Below are positions 52,479-61,740 of a stretch of 64,000 nucleotides of DNA, piece after piece (within the stretch, counting starts at the first letter, position 1; every line of letters begins with the position of its first letter). The position numbers were made by a program, and so were the translations under genes. This stretch comes from CADCVW01 sp964251385 (GTDB lineage: Bacteria > Pseudomonadota > Alphaproteobacteria > Sphingomonadales > Sphingomonadaceae), in the NCBI GenBank assembly GCA_964251385.1, contig CAXUJK010000002.1, positions 558,001 through 622,000 on the forward strand, written 5' to 3'. The notes beneath the pieces were generated by a model that was not told the DNA's origin, did no database searches, and saw only the letters and a list, made by a program, of their open reading frames with translations.

Positions 52479-54323
52479 ATGCCTCTCCGCAATGTGGCCA
52501 TCATCGCGCACGTCGATCACGGCAAGACGACGCTCGTCGACCAGCTTTTCCGCCAGTCCGGCACGTTTCGGGACAACCAGCGCATCGAAGAGCGCGCGAT
52601 GGACTCCAACGATCTGGAGAAAGAGCGCGGCATCACGATCCTGGCGAAGTGCACGTCGGTCGAATGGGCCGCTCCCGACGGGACGTCGACTCACATCAAC
52701 ATCGTCGACACGCCGGGCCACGCCGACTTCGGTGCCGAGGTCGAGCGCATCCTGTCCATGGTCGACGGCGTCATCCTGCTTGTCGACGCCGCCGAAGGTC
52801 CGATGCCACAAACGAAATTCGTCACCGGCAAGGCGCTTGCGCTGGGCCTCAAGCCGATCGTCGTGGTCAACAAGATCGACCGGCCCGACGCGCGGCCCGC
52901 CGAAGTGCTCGACGAATGCTTCGAGCTGTTCCTCAGCCTGGACGCCAACGACGAGCAGCTCGATTTCCCGACGCTCTATGCCAGCGGCCGCAACGGCTAC
53001 GCAGGCCTCACCGACGACGTCCGCTCGGGCACGCTCGATCCTCTCTTCGCCGCGATCGTCGCCAACGTCCGCGCGCCGGATGCCGACCCCAACGGTCCCT
53101 TCAAGATGCTCGCCACGCTGCTCGACCGCGACAACTTCGTCGGACGCGTGCTGACGGGGCGCATCGCGTCCGGAAAGCTCACCGTCAACATGCCCATCAA
53201 GGCGATCGACGATGAAGGCCGCGTCGTCGAGGAAGGCCGCGCGACCAAGATCATGGCGTTCCGCGGGCTCGAGCGCGTACCCGTCGAGAGCGCGGGGGCA
53301 GGGGACATCGTCGCCATAGCGGGGCTGACCAAGGCCACCGTGTCCAACTCGATCGTCGAGCCTTCGGTGACCGAGCCCCTGCACGCGCAGAAGATCGATC
53401 CGCCGACGCTGGCGATGACGTTCACCGTCAACGACTCCCCGATGGCCGGCCGCGAAGGCAGCAAGGTCACCAGCCGCATGATCCGCGACCGGCTGGAGCG
53501 CGAGGCCGAGGGCAACGTGTCGTTCAAGATCACCGAGTCCGCCGACAAGGACGCGTTCGAGGTCGCTGGCCGCGGGGAGCTGCAGCTCGGCGTACTCATC
53601 GAGACGATGCGCCGCGAAGGCTTCGAGTTGACCATCAGCCGCCCCCGCGTGCTGTTCCGCGACGGCGTCGACAGCGAGTCCGGCGGCCGCGAGGAGCCGT
53701 ACGAACAGGTCGTTATCGACGTCGACGAGGAATATTCGGGCACGGTCGTCGAGAAGATGGCGCAGCGCAAAGCCGAGATGACCGACATGCGCCCGTCCGG
53801 CGGCGGCAAGACGCGCATCACTTTTTCAGGTCCCAGCCGCGGCCTCATCGGCTATCATGGCGAATTCCTGTCCGACACGCGCGGCACGGGGATCATGAAC
53901 CGGCTCTACGACAAATACGGCCCGTACAAGGGCAAGATCGAAGGGCGCCAGAACGGCGTGCTCATCTCCAATGGCTCGGGTGAGACGGTCACGTACGCGC
54001 TCGGTCCCTTGGAGGAGCGCGGCATCCTCATGGTGGGTCCACAGGAGCCCGTCTACGAAGGCATGATCATCGGCGAAAACGCCAAGCCCGACGATCTCGA
54101 AGTCAACCCGATGAAGACCAAGCAGCTCACCAACTTCCGCGCATCGGGCGGCAAGGACGACGCGATCCGACTGACGCCGCCCAAGCGCCTGACGCTGGAA
54201 CAGGCGATCGCCTACATCGGCGACGACGAGCTGGTCGAGGTCACTCCAAAGTCCATTCGGTTGAGGAAGCGCCACCTCGATCCGCACGAAAGGAAGAAGG
54301 CGAGCCGGTCGGCTGCGGCCTGA
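52479..54323 (+). CDS. typA: Ribosome-associated GTPase TypA/BipA
   Basis: A 614-residue translational GTPase. IIAHVDHGKTTLVDQLF (G1) is at residues 8-24, ERGITILAK the switch I region, NIVDTPGHADFGAEVERIL (G3) near 68 and VVVNKIDRPDARP (G4) near 128. Domains II, III and V follow, and FRASGGKDDAIRLTPPKRLT near the end is the TypA-specific C-terminal domain motif. It binds the 70S ribosome and aids assembly and stress adaptation, especially in the cold. The length and full domain set are as expected. It starts just after a short gap with no other gene. Confidence 0.96.
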   Translation: MPLRNVAIIAHVDHGKTTLVDQLFRQSGTFRDNQRIEERAMDSNDLEKERGITILAKCTSVEWAAPDGTSTHINIVDTPGHADFGAEVERILSMVDGVILLVDAAEGPMPQTKFVTGKALALGLKPIVVVNKIDRPDARPAEVLDECFELFLSLDANDEQLDFPTLYASGRNGYAGLTDDVRSGTLDPLFAAIVANVRAPDADPNGPFKMLATLLDRDNFVGRVLTGRIASGKLTVNMPIKAIDDEGRVVEEGRATKIMAFRGLERVPVESAGAGDIVAIAGLTKATVSNSIVEPSVTEPLHAQKIDPPTLAMTFTVNDSPMAGREGSKVTSRMIRDRLEREAEGNVSFKITESADKDAFEVAGRGELQLGVLIETMRREGFELTISRPRVLFRDGVDSESGGREEPYEQVVIDVDEEYSGTVVEKMAQRKAEMTDMRPSGGGKTRITFSGPSRGLIGYHGEFLSDTRGTGIMNRLYDKYGPYKGKIEGRQNGVLISNGSGETVTYALGPLEERGILMVGPQEPVYEGMIIGENAKPDDLEVNPMKTKQLTNFRASGGKDDAIRLTPPKRLTLEQAIAYIGDDELVEVTPKSIRLRKRHLDPHERKKASRSAAA

Positions 54324-54409
54324 AACCAGACGCGGGAACCGTTGCGGCTTCCGTTCGCTCGCATGGGCGGAAGCTTCGGCTTCGCTCCACCAAACGAAGG
54401 AACACGCGC

Positions 54410-54913
54410 ATGTCCGCTCCGGAAGATCTGAAAGACCTCTACAGCCACGAAATGCAGGACCTATACTCAGCCAACGACCAGATGGCGCGCGTCGTCAAGA
54501 AGCTGATCTCCAAGGCCAGCGACGCGGCGCTCAAGGAGATGCTGACCAAGTCGGTCGAAGGCATCAACACGCATACAGAGACGCTCAAGTCGTTGATCCA
54601 GGCCGAAGAAGGCAAGGTGTCGAAAGAGCATTGCAAGGGCATGGAAGGGCTCGTCGCCGAAGCCACCAAGCACACGACGGAGGAAGCACCGGAGAAGGGC
54701 CCGGTCATGGATGCGGTCATCATCGCGCAGTATCAGCGCATGAGCCACTACGGGCTGGCCGGGTTCGGCACCGCCGCCGCTTACGCCACCGCGCTCGGCA
54801 ACAAGGACGGCGCGACGCAGCTCAAGAAGATCGTCAAGGAAATCTATGGAGGCGACCAGTACGCGACCAAGCTCGCCGAGACGTCCGTGAACATCGACGC
54901 CAAGGACGAATAG
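54410..54913 (+). CDS. DUF892 ferritin-like protein (YciE/YciF family)
   Basis: A 167-residue all-helical protein. EDLKDLYSHEMQDLYSANDQ at the start is the DUF892 signature, and the Glu/His-rich helices (LSKVEGI-type segments, KEHCKGMEGLVAEATKHTTE, VIIAQYQRMSHYGLAGFGTA) form a four-helix ferritin-like bundle. These proteins are stress-linked and suspected to bind two iron ions, though their biochemical role is unclear. It is followed by a strong hairpin and faces the convergent AI-2E gene. The promoter should lie in the 86 bp after typA. Confidence 0.88.
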   Translation: MSAPEDLKDLYSHEMQDLYSANDQMARVVKKLISKASDAALKEMLTKSVEGINTHTETLKSLIQAEEGKVSKEHCKGMEGLVAEATKHTTEEAPEKGPVMDAVIIAQYQRMSHYGLAGFGTAAAYATALGNKDGATQLKKIVKEIYGGDQYATKLAETSVNIDAKDE

Positions 54914-54922
54914 GCGTTCGCT

Positions 54923-54971
54923 GAGGCCTTGATTCACGTTCCAGGCCGATGGCCTGAACGATCAAGGCCTA
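54923..54971. terminator. Long bidirectional hairpin between convergent genes
   Basis: AGGCCTTGAT (54924-54933) pairs with ATCAAGGCCT (54961-54970), and inside them CGTTC, AGGCC pair with GGCCT, GAACG, so the whole 49 bp can fold into one near-perfect stem. It ends the DUF892 gene and also contains the stop codon of the convergent AI-2E permease gene. No T-run is seen. Confidence 0.75.
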
Positions 54972-56939
54972 GGCCGCCACCGCGAGCGTCTGCAAGTCCT
55001 CGCCGTTCGCGGCGGCGAGGCACGCGGCGACCGCGTCCTTCAACTTCGACACATGCACGTCCGCCCCGACGAGCGACTGCACCTGCGCGTCCGTCATCGT
55101 GCGATCCTCCTCCGGCCATAAGCCGACCAGGATCGGCACGCCCGGAAGTTTCTGACGCAGACGACGCAGCAGATATCGCAGGTGCGACGGGCTGCCGCTG
55201 ATCTCCAAATACGTGATGCAAACCATCGTCACGCCGGTGGCATCGAACGTCGCCAACCTCTGACGCGATGCCGCGTCCACGGACGCTTGCCGCGTGCCCA
55301 CGCCATGATCCGTCAGCAACTGTGCCAGCATCGCATTCGCCGCGCCGTCGAGCGGACCCCGGCCCGACAGGCACAGCACCGCGCCTTCGCGTCGCCACGC
55401 CTCCGGCAATAAGGCGGCGGGTTGCACGGGCGCGGGAACCGCAGGGACCGCCCGTTCCGCAAGCGAGAGCGCCGATGCTTGGTCGTCGTCGGCTTGCGGC
55501 GGGTCCTCGTCGCGATGATCGGCAAGGTCGGCGACGAGATTGGCGATCGTGTTGCGCACGCGCTCCAGCGCGTCGGGACTCATGACCCCGCGCCCCGCAT
55601 CCGCCGCCGCGAGCTGCAGCCCTGGCACCGCGATCTCGTCGTAGTAGGACGACAGTGATCGCGCCTTGAGCAGGTCTTCCGCCTGTTCCATCGCCTCGTC
55701 CTCGTCGCCCGCCAGCATGCGTTGATAGAAACTTTCGACGGGCGTGAGCGCCGGCCGGTCGCCGAGCAGGACGTCGAGAAATTCCAGCCGCTGAACGTGG
55801 CGTCCGAGCACCACGAGACACAAGGTCAGCGGCGTGGACAGAATGAGGCCGATCGGGCCCCACAACCAGGTCCAGAAGATCGCGGCCACGACCACCGATA
55901 CCGGCGACAATCCGGTCGAATGACCGTAGATCATCGGCTCGACGAGATACCCCATCAACGACTCGCCGACGACGAACAACGCAGTGACGTACAGCACCAT
56001 CGTCCAGCCCGGATCGACCGCGGCGGCGAGCACCAGCGGCGCGGCGGCTGCAAGGAACGCGCCGATGTAGGGGATGAACCGCATGAGGGCGGCGAGCACG
56101 CCCCACAGTGGAGCGGAGGGCACGCCGATCAGCCACAATCCCAGCCCGATGACGAAGCCGAACGCGCTGTTGAGCGCGAGCTGCGTGATGAAGTAGCGCG
56201 ACAGGCGCGCCGCGGCGTCGTCCATCGCCACCGTGGTCTTGTGCAGGTCGTTCGACCCGAACAGACGGATCACGCGGTCGCGCAGGTCTTCGCGCTGCAA
56301 CAGGAAGAATATCGCGACGATCAGCACGATGATCGTCGTCTCTATCGGTTTCAGGATCGGTCCCAGCACCGCTCCGGCCGTGGCGAGCGCGGATGCGGGT
56401 GGTTCGTGAATCTCCACTTCGACGCGCTTGACGTTGCTGGTCTCCGAGGGCGGCGGGGCCGCGGCCTTGGCCTTGGTCGCGCCCTCGATCTGCCGTTCGA
56501 GCCGGCCGAGCACCTGCGGCAAGCGCCCGACCGTTGAGTCCCCCAGCCGCTCCACCTTGCTTTGGATCGCGGAAACGTAGCGGGGCACGTCGCCCGCCAG
56601 GCTCGCGACCTGTGTGCCGATGACCGTGCCCAAAGACACGATGACGCCCAGCGCCACCATGACCGCGACGATCACGGACGGCACGCGCCCGAGCCGAAGC
56701 CGACGCAGCAGGTTAGCGAGCGGGGTCAGCAGGAATGACAAAAGCACCGCGAGCATGATCGGAACGAGCACGTCGCGGCCGAGATACAGCGCCGCGATGA
56801 CGACCACGCCCATGACGATGCCGAGCAGCGTCTTCAGCTCGGGGGCTTCGGCCGGGGGAACGTTGACGGGGGTGGCCGCCGCGAAGGGCGTGGAGGCGGG
56901 AGCGTTGGTCGGGGTCGTGGGTGGTTCGGGGCTCGCCAT
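54969..56939 (-). CDS. AI-2E family transporter (PerM-like permease) with long C-terminal cytoplasmic domain
   Basis: About 656 residues from ATG 56939 (a TTG 39 bp upstream is less likely). The membrane part runs from about 30 to 370, starting LLGIVMGVVVIAALYLGRDV and LVPIMLAVLLSFLLTPLANL, with the family motif region (FVIGLGLWLIGVPSAPLWGV, LGPIGLILSTPLTLCLVVLG). The family exports or takes up small molecules, in some cases AI-2 or Na+/H+. After residue 370 comes a roughly 280-residue soluble tail; its last 150 residues (VLCLSGRGPLDGAANAMLAQ, VTMVCITYLEIS, LPGVPILVGLWPEE) look like a Rossmann-type B12-binding or receiver fold without the ligand His. That tail is unusual for this family. Confidence 0.85.
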   Translation of the reverse strand: MASPEPPTTPTNAPASTPFAAATPVNVPPAEAPELKTLLGIVMGVVVIAALYLGRDVLVPIMLAVLLSFLLTPLANLLRRLRLGRVPSVIVAVMVALGVIVSLGTVIGTQVASLAGDVPRYVSAIQSKVERLGDSTVGRLPQVLGRLERQIEGATKAKAAAPPPSETSNVKRVEVEIHEPPASALATAGAVLGPILKPIETTIIVLIVAIFFLLQREDLRDRVIRLFGSNDLHKTTVAMDDAAARLSRYFITQLALNSAFGFVIGLGLWLIGVPSAPLWGVLAALMRFIPYIGAFLAAAAPLVLAAAVDPGWTMVLYVTALFVVGESLMGYLVEPMIYGHSTGLSPVSVVVAAIFWTWLWGPIGLILSTPLTLCLVVLGRHVQRLEFLDVLLGDRPALTPVESFYQRMLAGDEDEAMEQAEDLLKARSLSSYYDEIAVPGLQLAAADAGRGVMSPDALERVRNTIANLVADLADHRDEDPPQADDDQASALSLAERAVPAVPAPVQPAALLPEAWRREGAVLCLSGRGPLDGAANAMLAQLLTDHGVGTRQASVDAASRQRLATFDATGVTMVCITYLEISGSPSHLRYLLRRLRQKLPGVPILVGLWPEEDRTMTDAQVQSLVGADVHVSKLKDAVAACLAAANGEDLQTLAVAA

Positions 56940-56993
56940 GCCCACCCCGTTAACGCGCTTTGCCGCGTGGTGCCACAACCCCCGTCGGGCTCC

Positions 56994-58649
56994 TTAGATT
57001 CCCGAACCCTGAGCTTCGGGGGGTGCGGGCGCGTCCGCCGTGGCGCCTGCCACCAGCGCGTCGAGCGAGCCACCCGAAAAGCCCAGTTCCTTCATCAATC
57101 CGTCGACCACGGGTGCCTGCGCGCGGTAGCGGAGCGCCGCCTGCACCGCGGAGCCGGCGAGGCTGTTGTCGCCGCCGCCGCTGCCGTTGTCACCCCCGTT
57201 CCCACCGCCGCGGCCCGTCAGGCCATCGACCTGCACGATCTTAATGCTGTCGATCGCCTCCATCGGCTTGGCCGCCTCGCGGATGATCTCGGGCAGCACG
57301 CGAAGCAGCGCGAGCTTGGTCGCGAGCGTCACCTGGTCGGACGACAGCAGGTTCGCCGCCTGGTTGACCGCGGACTGCCCCGCCGCCTCGACTTCGAACC
57401 GAACCCGGTCGGCGTCCGCCTTGAGCTTGACCGCTTCGGCCTCGCCCTCCGCGACGAAGCGTACGGACGCAGCGCGGTCCGCCGCCGCCTGCTTCTCCGC
57501 ATCGGCTTGGACGCGCACGCCGATCGCGGCGCGCTCCGCCTCGCGCGACGCGTCGATCAGCTCGATGCGCTTTTGACGCTCGGCGACTTCGGCTTCGCGC
57601 GCCGTCCCGATCCGCTCCTCGGCGACGACCGCCGCCGCGCGAGCGTCGTCGGCTTCGGCCTTGGCCTGCGACTCCTCGCGGCTCTTGTTCTGGACCGCGA
57701 TCTGCTGGCCCTGGCGCGCGAGCTCAAGCGCCTGTTCCTGCGCGATCCGCGCTTCCTTGACCGCGCGGTCCGCCTCGATCTGCGAGCTGTCGACCTGCTT
57801 CTTGGCCTCGATCCGGGCTTGGTCGGCCTCGCGCTGCCGCCCCGCCTGCTCGCGCGCGATCTCGGATGTCTGCTCGGCGCGGCGCATCTCGACCTCGCGC
57901 TCCTGTTCCAGGCGGGCGAACTCGTTGTCGCGGCCGATCAGGAACGACTGCCGCTGCGCTTCCAGGTTCTTGGTCTCGATCTGGACGCGCGTGTCCTGTT
58001 CGATGTCGTTGCGCGCCTTTTTGCGCAGCTCGATCTGCTCGGTGAGCTTGGTCAGTCCCTCGGCATCGAAAGCATTGTTGGCGTTGAAGTGCTCGATCGA
58101 GGTCTGGTCGAGCCCGGTCAGCGACACGCTTTCCAATTCCAGCCCGTTCATCGCGAGGTCGACCGACGAGGCCTGCTGCACTTTCTGGACGAAGTCGGAC
58201 CGTTGTTCGTGGAGCTGCGCCATCGTCATGCCAGCAGCTACGGAGCGGAGCGCGTCGACGAACTTGCCTTCGACGAGCTCCTTCAACGCATCGGGGTGCA
58301 GCGTGCGCATGCCGAGCGTCTGCGCGGCGGTCGCGATCGATTGCGCGTCGGGACGGACGCGGACGTAAAACTCGGCGGTGACGTCGATGCGCAGCCGGTC
58401 GAGCGTGATCAGCGCGTCCGTGTTGCGGCGGGCTACGGCCAGACGCACCGTGTTCATGTTGACCCGCATCGTTTCGTGAAAGATCGGAAGCACGAGCGCG
58501 CCGCCGTTCATGACCACCTTCTCGCCGCCAAGGCCCGTGCGCACGAAGCCGAGTTCCTTGGACGCGCGCTTGTACAATTTGCCCAGGATCAGCCCGATGA
58601 CGATCAGCGTGAGCAGCCCGAGCCCGGCGTAGATGAGGTAGGGGAGCAT
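56994..58649 (-). CDS. Flotillin family protein (SPFH domain, YqiK/FloT-like)
   Basis: A 551-residue membrane scaffold protein. One N-terminal helix (YLIYAGLGLLTLIVIGLILG) anchors it. The SPFH/band-7 domain follows to about residue 200 (EKVVMNGGALVLPIFHETMR, LTGLDQTSIEHFNANN). Residues 210-430 are a Glu-Ala-Arg-rich coiled coil (EQEREVEMRRAEQTSEIARE, EAEVAERQKRIELIDASREA), and the end is Gly/Asn-rich (GRGGGNGGDNGSGGG). Flotillins organise lipid microdomains. It pairs with the NfeD-like gene immediately upstream (9 bp), the usual bacterial floA/yqiJ-yqiK arrangement. Confidence 0.92.
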   Translation of the reverse strand: MLPYLIYAGLGLLTLIVIGLILGKLYKRASKELGFVRTGLGGEKVVMNGGALVLPIFHETMRVNMNTVRLAVARRNTDALITLDRLRIDVTAEFYVRVRPDAQSIATAAQTLGMRTLHPDALKELVEGKFVDALRSVAAGMTMAQLHEQRSDFVQKVQQASSVDLAMNGLELESVSLTGLDQTSIEHFNANNAFDAEGLTKLTEQIELRKKARNDIEQDTRVQIETKNLEAQRQSFLIGRDNEFARLEQEREVEMRRAEQTSEIAREQAGRQREADQARIEAKKQVDSSQIEADRAVKEARIAQEQALELARQGQQIAVQNKSREESQAKAEADDARAAAVVAEERIGTAREAEVAERQKRIELIDASREAERAAIGVRVQADAEKQAAADRAASVRFVAEGEAEAVKLKADADRVRFEVEAAGQSAVNQAANLLSSDQVTLATKLALLRVLPEIIREAAKPMEAIDSIKIVQVDGLTGRGGGNGGDNGSGGGDNSLAGSAVQAALRYRAQAPVVDGLMKELGFSGGSLDALVAGATADAPAPPEAQGSGI

Positions 58650-58658
58650 GGTCGTCTC

Positions 58659-59255
58659 CTAAGGTCGAAGCGTGAGCTGTTCGGGATCGATCGCGCGGAA
58701 CATGTCGCCCTCGCGGCGCACGAGCAGGATCGTGTCGCCCTCCCGCAAGGGCGCGTCGGCCGTGTTGGGCTCGACCATTACGTAGTGCGCCTGGCCGTGC
58801 TGATCCTCCACCCGCGCACGCGCCGCGTTGCCCGCGGTTGCGGTGCCCGTCACGACGCGTCCGCGGCGACCCACGAGGACGTCGAGATCGATGGCTGTCG
58901 TGTGATCGCGCGGCATGACCTTGGCCAAGAGGTTGGCGACGACACCTGTGGTGGGCAGCGCGAGCAACGCCGCACCTGGTACCGCGAGCAGCGGGTCGAT
59001 GAGAGCACCCCGCAAGTCGAAGCTCGCCTGTTGCGCGACGAGGCCGATGATCCCGAAGCAGCTGAGGAATACGACGAGCAGCATGAGGAAAGGCAACCGG
59101 CCGACGCCCAGCCAGCCGAGCATGTCGGGCGCGTCGACATCGAGATCCGCGCCGCCGGCGCCGAACCCCACGAGTTCGAGCACACCGATGAGAAGCATCA
59201 CGCCCAACGCGACGACGAACACGATGCTTTCACTTGCCGCTACGACTTCCAGCAC
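58659..59255 (-). CDS. NfeD-like membrane protein (YqiJ type) with OB-fold tail
   Basis: A 198-residue protein. N-terminal hydrophobic stretches (SIVFVVALGVMLLIGVLELV, LPFLMLLVVFLSCFGIIGLV) and a third helix near residue 90 make it integral to the inner membrane. The C-terminal 80 residues (GRRGRVVTGTATAGNAARAR, ILLVRREGDMFRAI) are a small beta-rich OB-like domain, as in NfeD/YqiJ proteins. Such proteins act with flotillins in membrane-microdomain functions. First gene of the two-gene unit with flotillin. Confidence 0.85.
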   Translation of the reverse strand: MLEVVAASESIVFVVALGVMLLIGVLELVGFGAGGADLDVDAPDMLGWLGVGRLPFLMLLVVFLSCFGIIGLVAQQASFDLRGALIDPLLAVPGAALLALPTTGVVANLLAKVMPRDHTTAIDLDVLVGRRGRVVTGTATAGNAARARVEDQHGQAHYVMVEPNTADAPLREGDTILLVRREGDMFRAIDPEQLTLRP

Positions 59256-59305
59256 CGCCGACCCCCGAACCCTTGTAGCCGGGATCGCGGGCGAGTTTCC
59301 AGAGG

Positions 59306-60142
59306 CTAGCCGACGGTTCCCGCAAGCGCGTCCAGCGCCGCGCTGACCTGCGCGCGCAGGTCAGCGTCGCGTGTCGTCTCCAGCATCGCGGTCAGGCTCG
59401 CGCGGGCGGCGGGGAGGTCGCCGCTCGTCAGCTCGGTTCGCGCGCGTTCCCACCAGCCGTGCGGGTACGCGGGGTCGACCGCCGTGATCCGCTCGTACAG
59501 GACGCGCGCGCGACCGATCTTGCCCGCGCCTTCCGCCCGCGTCGCGCCGTTGGTAAGCAGGCGGACGAGCACCGCGCGGTTCGTCATGGGGGCGAGGTGC
59601 TCGGGCGCGGGCACCACGTCGCGGCCGAGCATCCCGGCGAGCAGCGACGTCAACTGACGCGCGTCGACCGCCGCGCCGCCATTGAACGGGTCGATCAGCA
59701 CGGGCGCATCACCGCCGCCCCCGCTTTCCCTTGCGGAAATGCTGACGATCACGTGGCCCGGCGTGTTCAACGCGTTCGCCGTCCATCCCGCGCGCCGGGC
59801 GGCGGCGACGTAGAGGATCGACAGGCTGACGGGCAGGCCGCGCTTGCGGTCTACCACCCGCATCATGTCGGTGTTGGCCGGATCGTCGTACGTGTCGCGG
59901 TCGCCGACGAAGCCGTGGTCCCCCGCGATCACCCCCGCGAGCACGGCGGCGCGCTCGAAAGCGTGGCGCGCCGACCCGCCCTTGACGGCGATGTCCTCGC
60001 CGATCTCGCCAAGGCGATCGACATAGTCGGCGACCGAAGCGTCCGGATGATCGAGCGCGGCAAGCTCGAGCGCCGCGATGTCGAGTTCGATCTCGTCGTC
60101 GTCGAGCAGCCCAAGATGCGTGATGTCGTCCATGTCCGGCAA
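59306..60142 (-). CDS. SirB1 family protein (transglutaminase-like with TPR)
   Basis: A 278-residue protein. The middle holds the SirB1 transglutaminase-like core: DRKRGLPVSLSILYVAAARR and NTPGHVIVSI, then LIDPFNGGAAVD with the His/Asp positions. The C-terminal part (VLYERITAVDPAYPHGWWER, LTSGDLPAARASLTAML) is TPR-like. The catalytic Cys of true transglutaminases is replaced in this motif (LPVSL), as in most of the family, so it is probably non-enzymatic. The E. coli homologue sits near prmC/prfA. The cellular role is unknown. Its neighbours here are unrelated. Confidence 0.8.
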   Translation of the reverse strand: MPDMDDITHLGLLDDDEIELDIAALELAALDHPDASVADYVDRLGEIGEDIAVKGGSARHAFERAAVLAGVIAGDHGFVGDRDTYDDPANTDMMRVVDRKRGLPVSLSILYVAAARRAGWTANALNTPGHVIVSISARESGGGGDAPVLIDPFNGGAAVDARQLTSLLAGMLGRDVVPAPEHLAPMTNRAVLVRLLTNGATRAEGAGKIGRARVLYERITAVDPAYPHGWWERARTELTSGDLPAARASLTAMLETTRDADLRAQVSAALDALAGTVG

Positions 60143-60222
60143 AGACGAGTGGTTACCGTTGCCGGTTCCGGCCCGGGTGCTTGGAACCCGGGTAGGGAGA
60201 GCTTCACCCCGCCCCGACCGAC

Positions 60223-60294
60223 TTGGCTGAGCTTGTCGAAGCCCCTTCCTTGTTCAGAAAGAAGAGCAGGCAAGGCTTCGACAAGCTCAGCCAA
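60223..60294. repeat. Intergenic inverted repeat of the GCTTCGACAAGCTCAGC type
   Basis: TTGGCTGAGCTTGTCGAAGCC (60223-60243) and its exact reverse complement (60274-60294) are 21-bp arms around a 30 bp loop. This sequence recurs between genes in many GC-rich proteobacteria. It lies between the divergent SirB1 and flavoprotein genes. Confidence 0.85.
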
Positions 60295-60354
60295 CTCGGA
60301 GAAGGGAAGGGTCCCAAACTGATGACAACGAGCTGTAAGCGACTAGGTAGGAGC

Positions 60355-61536
60355 ATGAGCATTCCCCCCTCCTACGACGCGATCGTGCTCGGCGCGGGCG
60401 GTGCGGGGCTAATGTGCGCGGCGGTCGCGGGCGGGCGCGGCAAGCGCGTGCTCGTGATCGACCATGCCGATGCACCCGGCAAGAAGATCCTGATTTCGGG
60501 CGGCGGGCGCTGCAACTTCACCAACACAGGGGCCGCGCCCGACCGATATCTCTCCGCCAACCCGCATTTCTCCAAATCGGCGCTCGGACGCTACACCGCC
60601 GAAGACTTCGTCGGGTTGGTTGATCGGCACGGCATCGACTGGCACGAAAAGACGCTGGGGCAATTATTCTGCGACGGATCGGCCAAGCAGATCGTTGCCA
60701 TGCTGCTGGATGAGTGCGCAGGCGGCGATGTGTCGTTCTCCTACAATCATGCGGTAAGCGACGTAGCCCACGCGGACGGCGTATTCCGGGTCACTTACGG
60801 CGACCGCACCGCGTCCGCGCCCGCGCTGGTGATCGCGACGGGCGGGCCGTCGATCCCCAAGCTCGGCGCGACGGGGTTCGCGTACGATCTCGCGCGGCGC
60901 TTCGGGTTGAAGGTCGTCGAGCCGCGCCCCGCGCTCGTGCCGCTGACCTTATCCGGCGACGAAGCCTTGTTCCGGTCCTTGTCCGGCGTGTCCGCGCCCG
61001 TGATCGCGCGCTGCGGCACAGCGGCGTTCGCCGAGGCCGCTCTGTTTACGCACCGCGGCCTGTCGGGCCCTGCGATCCTGCAGACCTCGTCCTATTGGCG
61101 GCACGGGCAGGCCGTGCGCATCGATTTCGTTCCGGAGGCCGCGCCCGGGTGGCTGCTGGCGGCCAAGCGCGCGAAACCACGCGCCTCCCTGCCAACCGCA
61201 CTCGCGACCGCGCTGCCCAACCGCCTTGCCGAAGCGCTGGGGACGCGCATCGCGATCGACGGCGAAATGGGGGCGCAGCGGGATGTGGTTCTTTCCGACA
61301 TCGAACGCCGCCTGTCCGATTGGACCTTTGTGCCCATCGGCTCCGAAGGGTTCGCGAAAGCCGAAGTCACCGTGGGCGGCATCGCGACCGACGGGTTGTC
61401 GTCGCGCACGATGGCGGCGAGAAGCCTGCCGGGCCTGTACGCGATCGGCGAGGCGGTCGACGTGACGGGCTGGCTCGGCGGCTACAACTTCCAATGGGCC
61501 TGGGCGAGCGGCTGGGCGGCGGCGCAGGCGCTTTGA
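60355..61536 (+). CDS. HI0933-type NAD(P)/FAD-dependent oxidoreductase (YhiN/BaiN-like)
   Basis: A 393-residue flavoprotein from ATG 60355, with TAGGAG just upstream. The FAD Rossmann motif is YDAIVLGAGGAGLMCAAVAG near residues 7-26; KKILISGGGRCNFTNTG near 50 is the HI0933 family signature, and FGLKVVEPRPALVPLTLSGD and ITCG-like ATGGPSIPKLGATGFAYD segments follow. GLYAIGEAVDVTGWLGGYNF near the end binds the FAD. A family member reduces bile-acid intermediates in gut clostridia; the function in proteobacteria is unclear. The gene stands alone. Confidence 0.9.
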   Translation: MSIPPSYDAIVLGAGGAGLMCAAVAGGRGKRVLVIDHADAPGKKILISGGGRCNFTNTGAAPDRYLSANPHFSKSALGRYTAEDFVGLVDRHGIDWHEKTLGQLFCDGSAKQIVAMLLDECAGGDVSFSYNHAVSDVAHADGVFRVTYGDRTASAPALVIATGGPSIPKLGATGFAYDLARRFGLKVVEPRPALVPLTLSGDEALFRSLSGVSAPVIARCGTAAFAEAALFTHRGLSGPAILQTSSYWRHGQAVRIDFVPEAAPGWLLAAKRAKPRASLPTALATALPNRLAEALGTRIAIDGEMGAQRDVVLSDIERRLSDWTFVPIGSEGFAKAEVTVGGIATDGLSSRTMAARSLPGLYAIGEAVDVTGWLGGYNFQWAWASGWAAAQAL

Positions 61537-61740
61537 CCGAGTAACAGGCCGGACGGATCAATTATCATACCAGACCGTAAAGGAGCGCCTGCGTCGCATG
61601 CAGCTCGTCGCAAGTCGTTCCAAGTAGCGCATTTCCTGACCAGGACCGGATCCGGTGCGTTTTCCTGCATCCATAATGCGGCTTGTCTGTTACCGTGGAA
61701 TGCGCGACACCTCGTCGCGGCAAGAGTGCGAAAAGCCGAT
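61537..61740. other. Gap with small palindromes upstream of the fusion gene
   Basis: No gene in these 204 bp. ACCGGATCCGGT near 61647-61658 is a perfect palindrome, and the AT-rich stretch near 61558-61580 could be part of a promoter. The start of the next gene is taken as the ATG at 61741; a GTG at 61726 is in frame. Confidence 0.4.

Noticed and set aside
56967..59309. A 780-codon plus-strand frame opposite flotillin and the NfeD-like gene
   Set aside because: Antisense shadow caused by high GC; low-complexity Arg/Leu/Asp sequence and no motifs, while the minus-strand genes are clear.
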